From Chitinophagales bacterium (lineage in GTDB: Bacteria; Bacteroidota; Bacteroidia; Chitinophagales; LD1): a stretch of 64,000 nucleotides of DNA. Made by a program: the position numbers and the translations under genes. Under the pieces are notes generated by a model, which worked only from the letters and a program-made list of their open reading frames with translations, was not told where the DNA came from and made no database searches. Positions 8,352-15,891 of this stretch are shown piece by piece. The DNA lies in NCBI GenBank assembly GCA_026129525.1, contig JAHCHW010000009.1, positions 112,285 to 176,284 of the forward strand, in the 5' to 3' direction. Every line of letters begins with the position of its first letter. Positions within the stretch are counted from its first letter, which is position 1.

Positions 8352-10712
8352 CTACATCTTTACGAACTTCACTTTAACCCATACATCGGAGTTGCGCCCT
8401 TTATCATCGGTGCAGGAAATTTTTACGGTTCCTTCATTGGGCATAAAAAACTCTTTGCTGCGGGCATCGGTTTGCTTTAGAAAGCGGTTGTTTATATACC
8501 AATACACATTTTTTACATCGCTGGTTACATCGCAACTAAGTTGCAGCGGCTCGGGGTGGTCTTTGTCAATTAAATATTCGGTGCCGTTAACCGGAAAGCG
8601 GATAACGGGTGCGCCTTCGGTAAATACTTTATCGCATTCGGCATTGTGGGGCGGAACGGTTTCGTACGTTATTCTACGCTCATCGAAATACGACTGCATT
8701 TCGGGCGGAACAATTTTGTACCATTTCTTTTTGTAGCCATTGGCAGGCGTACAGTTTTTGCAGTACGAAATTTTTTCGTTGGCGCTTACGGCAACTTCTT
8801 TCATGTTGTCGCATGGCTGTGAGGGCGAAACTAAAGGGATAAAGTAATCCATTACTGTTCGCTTGCAGAAATCGGAGGGTAGTTTCCCTGTTTCGGAACA
8901 TACGGTGCGTATGCCGCATTCTTTGGGCATGTTGTACCATTCGTTGGGAGAGTTGTAGTCAATGGTGTTGAATAGTTTAAAAAGCAAAGGCGTGGCAATG
9001 TTAGCGCCATTCAGTTCGGGCGAGCCGGCTCCGGAGAAATTGCCTACCCATACACCAATCGTGTAATTTCTATTGTAGCCAATACTCCATGCATCGCGCT
9101 TGCCATAGCTGGTGCCGGTTTTCCATGCAATGCGCGGGGTGTGCATACTCGCTTCCCAATTTACAGGCAAATCGGGGCGGGCAAGGCGCGAAAGAATTTC
9201 GGTAAGCATAAAGGTGGCGGAAGAGGAGAGGAGTTGCAGTGTATCGGGTTGTGTTAAGTGGTTGGGTAGTTGAGGTGTTAATGCGCCTTTCTTCCGGTTA
9301 AAGGCTTCTGTGTTGAAGTATTTCGGGGTTTGATAAACTCCGTTGTTGGCAAACGAAGCATACAAGGCAGTCATCTCTTCGAGGGTAACACCGCAGCCGC
9401 CAAGCACCAGCGATAAGCCGAGTTTGCTTTTATCGAGATTGATTTGTTTGAATTTGGCATCAATCATTTTTGCCACCATCGTTTCGGTGCCGAGTGCGTT
9501 AAGCGCTTTAACAGCCGGAATATTGAGCGAGTTTTCCAGTGCAAATTCAACCGTTACATAACCGTTAAATTTTGAATCGAAGTTTTCGGGTTGAAAGCCG
9601 CCAAAGTTTACAGGCACATCGGTAACTACGGTTTTAGGGGTAAGAATACCATGGTCGAAACACAAGCCATACACCAAAGGTTTTAAAGTGCTGCCCGGTT
9701 GCCGAACGGCATCGGCACCATTTACCTGTCCGCCATCGGTGGCATCGTAAAAATCAGCCGAGCCTATGTAGGTTATTACTTCATGTGTTTTATTATCTAT
9801 TACTATAACTGCCGCATTGTGTATGCCGTGCGTTGTTATACTCTGCACGTAATCTTTTACCAGTTTTTCGGCTTTCAGTTGCGGTTGCATACGCAAGTGT
9901 GTGCGAATGATATCAAAACCAAGTTGCTTGCGGAGTTTAAGCGAAAGATGCGGAGCCAGTTTAGGGGCTTCGCTGCGCGTAACGTTGAGCGGTTCATCCA
10001 AAGCATCGGCAATTTCTTTTGCATCGAACAGGTGGTCTTCTTCAAAACGCTTTAGCCATTTGTTCCGCTCTTCAATAATCAAATTGTTGTTAAGCCCCAA
10101 ACGCAATGAAGATGGCCGGTTGGGAATAATGGAAAGTGCAGTTACTTCTGCCAGCGAAAGATGGTCGGGATTTTTGCCGAAGTAAAGTATGGAAACGCTT
10201 TTTACGCCTTCGATGTTGCTGCCGTACGGAACCAGATTAAAATACAGTTGCAGTATTTCATCTTTTGAAAGTTTCCATTCTAATTGTAAGGCGCGGAATA
10301 TTTCCATCAGTTTATTGAAATAGGTTCTGCGCTTGGGTTGCAACATGCGCGCCACCTGCATGGTAATGGTAGATGCCCCCGAAGTTCGTTTCATACGCAA
10401 TACATTCATTACGGCTGCCCGTGCAATGGCGAAGGGATTGATGCCGGGATGGTAGTAGAAGTATTTGTCCTCCTTGTAAAGCAATGTTTGTTTAAGGACT
10501 GGCGATATTTCGTTCAGTTCGGTTTTCATGCGCCATTTGTCATCGGGCGTAAGAAAGGCATGGATTACTTCGCCACGGTTATCGAGTATAATAGTGGAGT
10601 ATGTTTTATGCTCTTTTACCGGAAACAGATAGTTAAGCAGTAAGAACAAAATAAACACTGTTATGAGCGCAATCAGTATTCGGTAAGCATAGCGGGCAAG
10701 GCGTTTTTTCAC
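8352..10712 (-). CDS. pbpC: Penicillin-binding protein 1C
   Basis: The 786-aa bifunctional peptidoglycan synthase has an N-terminal membrane anchor (about 10-30). The GT51 glycosyltransferase domain (about 55-225) shows E-D-K-Y-F-Y-Y-H and T-S-G-A-S-T-I-T-M-Q-V. The transpeptidase domain (about 290-600) carries the serine motif S-T-L-K and K-T-G-T-S. The C-terminal BiPBP_C-type domain (about 690-786) distinguishes PBP1C from PBP1A. The start is GTG at 10712, with TATTTTTA a few bases upstream as a possible -7 box. In relatives pbpC often follows an alpha-2-macroglobulin gene, which is not seen here. Confidence 0.93.
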   Translation of the reverse strand: MKKRLARYAYRILIALITVFILFLLLNYLFPVKEHKTYSTIILDNRGEVIHAFLTPDDKWRMKTELNEISPVLKQTLLYKEDKYFYYHPGINPFAIARAAVMNVLRMKRTSGASTITMQVARMLQPKRRTYFNKLMEIFRALQLEWKLSKDEILQLYFNLVPYGSNIEGVKSVSILYFGKNPDHLSLAEVTALSIIPNRPSSLRLGLNNNLIIEERNKWLKRFEEDHLFDAKEIADALDEPLNVTRSEAPKLAPHLSLKLRKQLGFDIIRTHLRMQPQLKAEKLVKDYVQSITTHGIHNAAVIVIDNKTHEVITYIGSADFYDATDGGQVNGADAVRQPGSTLKPLVYGLCFDHGILTPKTVVTDVPVNFGGFQPENFDSKFNGYVTVEFALENSLNIPAVKALNALGTETMVAKMIDAKFKQINLDKSKLGLSLVLGGCGVTLEEMTALYASFANNGVYQTPKYFNTEAFNRKKGALTPQLPNHLTQPDTLQLLSSSATFMLTEILSRLARPDLPVNWEASMHTPRIAWKTGTSYGKRDAWSIGYNRNYTIGVWVGNFSGAGSPELNGANIATPLLFKLFNTIDYNSPNEWYNMPKECGIRTVCSETGKLPSDFCKRTVMDYFIPLVSPSQPCDNMKEVAVSANEKISYCKNCTPANGYKKKWYKIVPPEMQSYFDERRITYETVPPHNAECDKVFTEGAPVIRFPVNGTEYLIDKDHPEPLQLSCDVTSDVKNVYWYINNRFLKQTDARSKEFFMPNEGTVKISCTDDKGRNSDVWVKVKFVKM

Positions 10713-10830
10713 TTCGGGTAAAAATAAGAACGCTGAACTATGATTGTTTTGTGTGTTTAGTGTGTTTAGTGTTTTTACGGTTTATGCCATGGTTGGCGGA
10801 TGCGCCACAAGTGTTCGGAAAATTTGTATT

Positions 10831-10944
10831 TACCCCGAAGAGGTATAACGTTTATCGTCAAGAATGTTTTGATTTTCTCTGCCCTTCCATCCCTTCGGGA
10901 TTGTAAATCCCAATTATGGGTAGGATTGGTTTTACATAAACGTT
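10831..10944. repeat. Nested palindromic intergenic element
   Basis: Between pbpC and lysC there are four hairpins: TACCCCGAAGAGGTA (10831-10845), ATCCCTTCGGGAT (10889-10901), GGGATT-GTA-AATCCC (10897-10911) and CCCA-ATTA-TGGG (10909-10920). The last three share strands and so are mutually exclusive. AACGTTTAT at 10847-10855 and ATAAACGTT at 10936-10944 form a 9-bp outer inverted repeat. This resembles the CCCGAAGGG-type interspersed repeats of Bacteroidota. ORFs crossing it are not genes. Confidence 0.6.
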
Positions 10945-10955
10945 GTAAAACTTTA

Positions 10956-12287
10956 TTACTCGCGCATAAGCACCTGCATGGTAGTGCGCGAAAGCTGGCG
11001 GACGAGAATGTCCTTATCCTTTGTGAGCTTATCAATAATGCCCTGATTGTAGTGGCGGATGGTAAGCAGCGAAAGGTTGTCGTTGCGGGTAATGCTGAAA
11101 TCGGTGCCGAGTTGCTCGATGATGTTTTCGATTTTCTCTTTCTTGAAATCAACGGCAATGGAAAAGCTGATGGCGGCATTCTGCATCATGTTAATCCGCA
11201 GACGGTTTTCGGCAAAGGTGGCGAACACCTTGCTTAAATGTTCTTCGGCAATAAAGGAGAAATCTTTTGCCGAGAAGGAAAGCAGCACCTGCCCGCGTTT
11301 AAAAATGATGATAGGCGGCAGAAAATTGGTGTTGGCGTTGGCACTTATAACCGAGCCGCGCTTGCGCGAGTTAACAAACGAACGTACTTCCAAAGGAATG
11401 TTCTTGTTCTGGATAGGTTTAATGGTTTTTGGGTGAATAACACTTGCCCCATAGTAGGTCATTTCTATGGCTTCGTGGTATGTTATCTCACTTAAAAACT
11501 GAGCATCGGGAAACTCTTTAGGGTCGGCATTCATAATACCTTCCACATCTTTCCAAACGGTCATGCGCTCGGCATTGAGCGAGTAGGCAAAAATGGAGGC
11601 GGTGTAGTCGGAGCCTTCGCGCCCCAGTGTAGTGGCAAATCCTTCGGGGGTGCAGCCTACAAAGCCCTGTGTAATTACAAACCCTTCTTTTACCAACTCG
11701 CTTACTTTGCCAAGTATGGCGGCTTCGGTTTTTTTGAAATCAACTTTTCCTTCGGTGTAGGCGTTGTCGGTAAACAATACCTGCTTTACATCGAGCAAGG
11801 TGTTTTTTAACCCTATGGAGTTGGCATAATCGCTTACGATGGTGGTGGAAATGTATTCGCCAATGGAAACCACCTGGTCGTAAATGTAATTGTAGTTGCG
11901 GCTGGTGTTTTCGGATAGGAATTTACGCGCTCCGTCAATCAATACTTTTACATCTTCAACGGCTTTATCGAAAGCTCCGTTGTGGTAGAGCGCTTTCATA
12001 ACGGTGAGGTGTTTTTCGAAAATGGCATCAAGCGCTTTGCTCCATTGCCTCGCTTCCTGCCCCTCTCCAGAAGAGAGGGGAGAAATAACTGCGCCTGTGC
12101 CGGAGTTGTTGCCTGTAAGTTCGGCATAATAGAGGTTTACCACATTTTCTAACTCGTTGGTGGTTTTGCCCATAGCGGAAATAACCACCACTTTTTCGTT
12201 AAAGTCGTTCTCTTTTAAAATAGATGTTACGTTGCGAACTGCATCGGCATCTTTTACCGATGCTCCTCCAAATTTGTAAACCTGCAT
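10956..12287 (-). CDS. lysC: Aspartate kinase
   Basis: The 443-aa product is a monofunctional aspartate kinase making aspartyl phosphate for the Lys/Thr/Met pathway. It shows K-F-G-G-A-S at residue 5, V-I-S-A-M-G-K-T-T-N and G-R-E-G-S-D-Y-T-A-S-I, then ACT domains from about 300 to the end. Residues about 68-81 (I-S-P-L-S-S-G-E-G-Q-E-A-R-Q) are encoded by a palindromic repeat lodged in frame in a loop between conserved segments. The acetyltransferase gene lies 12 bp upstream on the same strand, so the two may be co-transcribed. No homoserine dehydrogenase domain is fused. Confidence 0.95.
   Translation of the reverse strand: MQVYKFGGASVKDADAVRNVTSILKENDFNEKVVVISAMGKTTNELENVVNLYYAELTGNNSGTGAVISPLSSGEGQEARQWSKALDAIFEKHLTVMKALYHNGAFDKAVEDVKVLIDGARKFLSENTSRNYNYIYDQVVSIGEYISTTIVSDYANSIGLKNTLLDVKQVLFTDNAYTEGKVDFKKTEAAILGKVSELVKEGFVITQGFVGCTPEGFATTLGREGSDYTASIFAYSLNAERMTVWKDVEGIMNADPKEFPDAQFLSEITYHEAIEMTYYGASVIHPKTIKPIQNKNIPLEVRSFVNSRKRGSVISANANTNFLPPIIIFKRGQVLLSFSAKDFSFIAEEHLSKVFATFAENRLRINMMQNAAISFSIAVDFKKEKIENIIEQLGTDFSITRNDNLSLLTIRHYNQGIIDKLTKDKDILVRQLSRTTMQVLMRE
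12050..12090. repeat. Palindromic repeat inserted within lysC
   Basis: CCCCTCTC (12060-12067), loop CAGAA, GAGAGGGG (12073-12080) form a perfect 8-bp hairpin. The flanks GCCTCGC and AGAAA match the CCTCACC...AGAAA ends of the family copy at 63947-64000. It keeps the reading frame of lysC. Confidence 0.7.
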
Positions 12288-12299
12288 AGCGGGATATGG

Positions 12300-12791
12300 T
12301 TAATGGTTAATCGTTTTAATATAGTCGGCAATTTCCTGTTTGCTCATTTTGCAGGTAATCCATTCGCGGTCTAACTCTGCTTTCAGCGATTCGTAGAAGC
12401 GGATGGCGGGAGTGTTCCAGTCGAGTACCTGCCAGCGCACCTGATTTACCCCCAGGCGTTGTGCTTCTTTCAGAAATTCATTCATCAGTTTTCTGCCAAT
12501 GCCGAACTGCCTGTATTTTTCGGTTACAATAAGGTCGTCTAAAAACAACAGTTTGCCTTTCCATGTAGAGTAAGCCGTGTAATACAGCGCCATACCTACA
12601 ATTTGGTTGGTGGCTGCATCTTCAGCTACAAACACTTTGTAAATAGCGTTATCGCCAAAGCCGTCTTGTTCCATTATGCGCTCGGTATTTACTACTGCTT
12701 CAGGGGCACGCTCAAACAACGCTAACTCCTGTACCAGCCGGAACATTTGCGGCACATCTTCTTTACAGCCTTTGCGAATAATAAAACTCAC
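12300..12791 (-). CDS. GNAT family N-acetyltransferase
   Basis: The product is 163 aa from a GTG start at 12791 (V-S-F-I-I-R-K-G). A longer in-frame ORF reaches 12896, but a perfect -7 box TATATTTG lies inside it (12811-12818) and GNAT homology begins at I-I-R-K, so the shorter start is preferred. The acetyl-CoA site is R-Q-F-G-I-G-R-K-L-M, followed by the V-L-D-W-N-T-P-A-I-R-F-Y-E-S segment typical of diamine/thialysine acetyltransferase-like GNATs. Substrate unknown. It precedes lysC by 12 bp. Confidence 0.88.
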   Translation of the reverse strand: MSFIIRKGCKEDVPQMFRLVQELALFERAPEAVVNTERIMEQDGFGDNAIYKVFVAEDAATNQIVGMALYYTAYSTWKGKLLFLDDLIVTEKYRQFGIGRKLMNEFLKEAQRLGVNQVRWQVLDWNTPAIRFYESLKAELDREWITCKMSKQEIADYIKTINH

Positions 12792-12810
12792 CTTACATTT
12801 TTTGGAGGCG

Positions 12811-12818
12811 CAAATATA
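12811..12818 (-). promoter_or_regulatory. -7 box of the GNAT-lysC unit
   Basis: Read on the minus strand the sequence is TATATTTG, a perfect TAnnTTTG. It lies 19 bases before the GTG at 12791, giving a short leader. No strong TTG is seen 17-20 bases upstream, so the -33 element is weak. Confidence 0.5.
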
Positions 12819-12939
12819 TTCAGGGCGAAGGATTTTGGAAGAGGGGGGAAGTAATGAGTAATGAATGGACAAGTCGGTTGCAGGTGAAGAAAACATAAGA
12901 ACATTACCGTGCTGTGTTCTAATGATAGCTCAGTGCAAA

Positions 12940-12974
12940 CAAAAAACGCCCTGCGTGTTGCAGAGCGTTTTTTG
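12940..12974. terminator. Bidirectional intrinsic terminator
   Basis: CAAAAAACGC and GCGTTTTTTG flank an inner CTGC / GCAG stem (one mismatch) with loop GTGTT. A-run and T-run on either side make it a terminator in both directions. It lies just downstream of the small ORF at 12993-13082 and the hexosaminidase gene. Confidence 0.8.
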
Positions 12975-12992
12975 TGTATGGTTTGCGGAAGA

Positions 12993-13082
12993 TTAGCGGG
13001 TGTTCACCGTTATGTAGGCAATTCCCATTTCATCTTGTATCAGTAATGTTTTTGTGTTCTTTTTCTTGTTGGGCGTTTTCAT
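12993..13082 (-). CDS. Possible small basic protein (29 aa)
   Basis: An ATG at 13082 opens a 29-codon frame encoding a Lys-rich start (MKTPNKKKNTK) and then L-L-I-Q-D-E-M-G-I-A-Y-I-T-V-N-T-R. The stop is 19 bp before a strong terminator, and the frame lies 62 bp after the hexosaminidase stop on the same strand. Position and terminator favour a real transcript end, but coding is unproven. It may simply be trailer sequence. Confidence 0.3.
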   Translation of the reverse strand: MKTPNKKKNTKTLLIQDEMGIAYITVNTR

Positions 13083-13143
13083 GTGCGTATGTTTTAGTAA
13101 GTAATACGCAGTTGCCGATAACTTGTTACAAACTGCTTTTTCG

Positions 13144-15810
13144 CTACTCAATAATTATTTCATCGGCTGTTAACCACGAAGGGTTGCCTTTGGCATAATG
13201 CCATTCGGGAAGTAAACCGGCATTTCTTGCTACCACTTTCAGATAGCGGGCAGTAATTCCGTTGAGCGGCACCGTAAAGTCGTTCGTTTGCCGCTGTTTA
13301 TTATTGGGGTTAATGTTGTTTACTGTTGTATTTACATGCGAGTACTGTATTCCGTTATCGGAATGGTACACTTCAATTTGTTTGGGGAACAAAATCCCAT
13401 ACGGCATCAACTGCCCGAAACCCATAGTAAGTTTCGTAAGTTTTTGGGGTTGTTGTAAATCGAGTTCAATATCAATATCGCAACCCAGATATGCCTGCCA
13501 GCGGTTGTCGTTAAAATTATCGGGCGAACCGCGCCTGCCATCGAGCAGGGCAAGTTCTCCACGGGCAGCATAAACCGGATTACTGTTGTTCCATGCAGTG
13601 TTTAGTTTGTGTAAAGCTCCTATGCCTCTATGAAAAATAAAACTATCGCGCTGTACCGGATACTCATAACCGTTGTGAATGACGCGGGCAGTAATAACAA
13701 CAGCAGTATCGGTATAAAGCGGTTGGGTGTAACGAGAAGATTGAGCCGTTGGCACACTTCCGTTAAGCGTGTAATACACGGGTAAATTATTGAAAGCTGA
13801 TTGCAGCCGAATTTCGCGTTTACCACCTACAAGTTTGTTGCTTGCCCGAATAATGCAGGTGCCTTGCAGTTTGTTTATATTAGAAGAGAAAGAATCGTAA
13901 GCTGCCAGCACTGTATCGAGCCACCATGAGCGGTTCTCTTTTTTCCAACACTCGGCAAAGAGCGATTTAAGTTGAAGCATGGTATCGGCTAATGCAGTTA
14001 ACTCGTTTACGAAGGTTTTTTCTGTTCTGCCATTGTTGCCGGCAATGTATTCTTTCAGTTGTATGCCAAGCAGATTTTTGTTTGCCACTAAACGTGCATG
14101 GCGCAAAGCTAAGGGCAACAAATCGAATTCATTGGTTTTGTTGCCGAAGTGGATTTTAAGTTGATTGCACTCATTCATCAAACTATCAATACTGTTGCGT
14201 AGTTGCATATTATCGTGCTCATAATTTTGCGAGGTTAGCAAATCATCGGGTAACAAGGGGTGCCATATAGCGGCATCGGTAAGGCTGTTGTTTACGGCAC
14301 CGTAATGCAAGCCCGAAATACCGAGCAGTAAAGCTGCAATGTCCTTATTGGTTTCATAATACAGCTTGTTGTAGCTGCGATTAAAAGCTGCTTGCCTTTC
14401 GCTTCGGTGTTGCTCACTTAGTTTTAATGGTTCATTGGCAGGAACATTCCATCCGCATTCGGCACCCCACACTAATGCATACCAATTGTTGCGAAACAGG
14501 TTGTTGCCGTTATCGTCCCATGTGGTATTGATAAATCCGCGTGCATGGTATTTACTTCCATCGCGCAGGTAGTTGTAGATGTTTGCCACTGCCCGCTGCA
14601 AATCGGGATAAGTGCGGCTCCAGCAGCTTACTCCGGGCGCTACCATTAAGTCAAATCCCTTGTTTGCTAACGGAACAATGTCGCTATCCATTTGCTCCAT
14701 GGCAGCATAGCCCCACGAAACCAGAATAATATCCTTGGGCAACAATTTCAACACTTGCGGATGTTTGGCAGCAAAATCGCCCCATATCATTATTCGTTTT
14801 CCGTACGATTTCAGCAGCGCATGAATGCGGTTGATGTGGTAGGCATACACGCCTTCTACGCCCAGCGAATCAATCATGGCTTTTGCATTGCCGTTGCCGA
14901 GTGTTACCTCATCGCAGTTGATATGAAAATACGGACTGCTGTAAGCAGGCGCTATTTCGCTGAACACATCAGCAAGAAAACGGTACGTTTCTTCGTTAGC
15001 AGGAGAAAGTGTGTGTTCATTTTCTGCGAGTGTTTCGTAGCCTTTGGTTCTTAGTATATTTTTAAAATGCCCGAACGATTGAAAATTTCCAATCAGTTCA
15101 ACATGATATTGTTTGGCATAGGCATCTAATTCGGCAATCTCTTCGGCAGTTATACCATCGGCAGGAGCAATACCCGGGTGCTTTTGCAACTTAAACACAT
15201 GCTCAGTGTATAGTGTAAACGTATTTAGTTTATACGAAGCCAGCGTGCGAATCTGTTCTTTAAGAAAATCGAGCGTGGGAATTGGTCCGCGGCTGATGTC
15301 GTCCTGCCAGCCGCGCATGGGTATATCGGGGCGGTCATAAATAACAAGGCAGGGAATAGTGCTTGCGGCAGCATTGGCTTTTATGAGTTGAATGAGCGTT
15401 TGCACTCCGTAAAACAAGCCTGCGTTTTCGTTGGCGGCAATGCGAATGTGCGTGGGAGAAACTATGAGCACGTAGCCCTCGCTCTCCAATGCGAACGGCA
15501 ATGAAAGGTTCTCGCGGTTAAGCATAGTTTGTAAACCGATGCTGTCGGTCTTTATCAGTTCAATGCGTTGGGTTGCATTTTTGTTTTCGGCAACATTGCT
15601 CCACTTTTGGCGGATGGCATCGCGCAGTAATTCGGCATAAAAGCTATGCGTATTGCTTGCGGTTACAGCGTAGATATTACTGAAACTGAACACTCCGCTT
15701 TTTAACGCTATTTGTTTGGGTTGAGGGATAAGAAACAACGAATGGGGCGGTGCTGCGTTAGCAACGCATAAACTCAATATGGTAATAATAGCGGAAAGCA
15801 ATCTGTTCAC
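13144..15810 (-). CDS. GH20 beta-N-acetylhexosaminidase, secreted
   Basis: The 888-aa product has a signal peptide (about 1-20) and a GH20b N-terminal domain (about 25-155). The GH20 barrel (about 160-490) carries the catalytic pair Asp300-Glu301 in H-I-N-C-D-E-V-T. A C-terminal chitobiase-type beta domain (about 665-720, Y-T-L-N-G-S-V-P-T) precedes an F5/8-type discoidin domain (about 750-888). It removes terminal GlcNAc or GalNAc from glycans, presumably in the periplasm or at the cell surface. No T9SS sorting domain is present. It is divergent from the caspase-TPR gene at 15892. Confidence 0.92.
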   Translation of the reverse strand: MNRLLSAIITILSLCVANAAPPHSLFLIPQPKQIALKSGVFSFSNIYAVTASNTHSFYAELLRDAIRQKWSNVAENKNATQRIELIKTDSIGLQTMLNRENLSLPFALESEGYVLIVSPTHIRIAANENAGLFYGVQTLIQLIKANAAASTIPCLVIYDRPDIPMRGWQDDISRGPIPTLDFLKEQIRTLASYKLNTFTLYTEHVFKLQKHPGIAPADGITAEEIAELDAYAKQYHVELIGNFQSFGHFKNILRTKGYETLAENEHTLSPANEETYRFLADVFSEIAPAYSSPYFHINCDEVTLGNGNAKAMIDSLGVEGVYAYHINRIHALLKSYGKRIMIWGDFAAKHPQVLKLLPKDIILVSWGYAAMEQMDSDIVPLANKGFDLMVAPGVSCWSRTYPDLQRAVANIYNYLRDGSKYHARGFINTTWDDNGNNLFRNNWYALVWGAECGWNVPANEPLKLSEQHRSERQAAFNRSYNKLYYETNKDIAALLLGISGLHYGAVNNSLTDAAIWHPLLPDDLLTSQNYEHDNMQLRNSIDSLMNECNQLKIHFGNKTNEFDLLPLALRHARLVANKNLLGIQLKEYIAGNNGRTEKTFVNELTALADTMLQLKSLFAECWKKENRSWWLDTVLAAYDSFSSNINKLQGTCIIRASNKLVGGKREIRLQSAFNNLPVYYTLNGSVPTAQSSRYTQPLYTDTAVVITARVIHNGYEYPVQRDSFIFHRGIGALHKLNTAWNNSNPVYAARGELALLDGRRGSPDNFNDNRWQAYLGCDIDIELDLQQPQKLTKLTMGFGQLMPYGILFPKQIEVYHSDNGIQYSHVNTTVNNINPNNKQRQTNDFTVPLNGITARYLKVVARNAGLLPEWHYAKGNPSWLTADEIIIE

Positions 15811-15891
15811 AACTGCAAGGTAGGCAAAGCGGGAATATTTTGTGGATTGGGGTGCTAACTTCTATCTCTAATCTATTTCTATTTTTAAACT

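Noticed and set aside
10775..11237. ORFs on both strands over the pbpC-lysC gap
   Set aside because: They consist of palindromic repeat sequence and overlap the real lysC 3' end; no domain or coding pattern.
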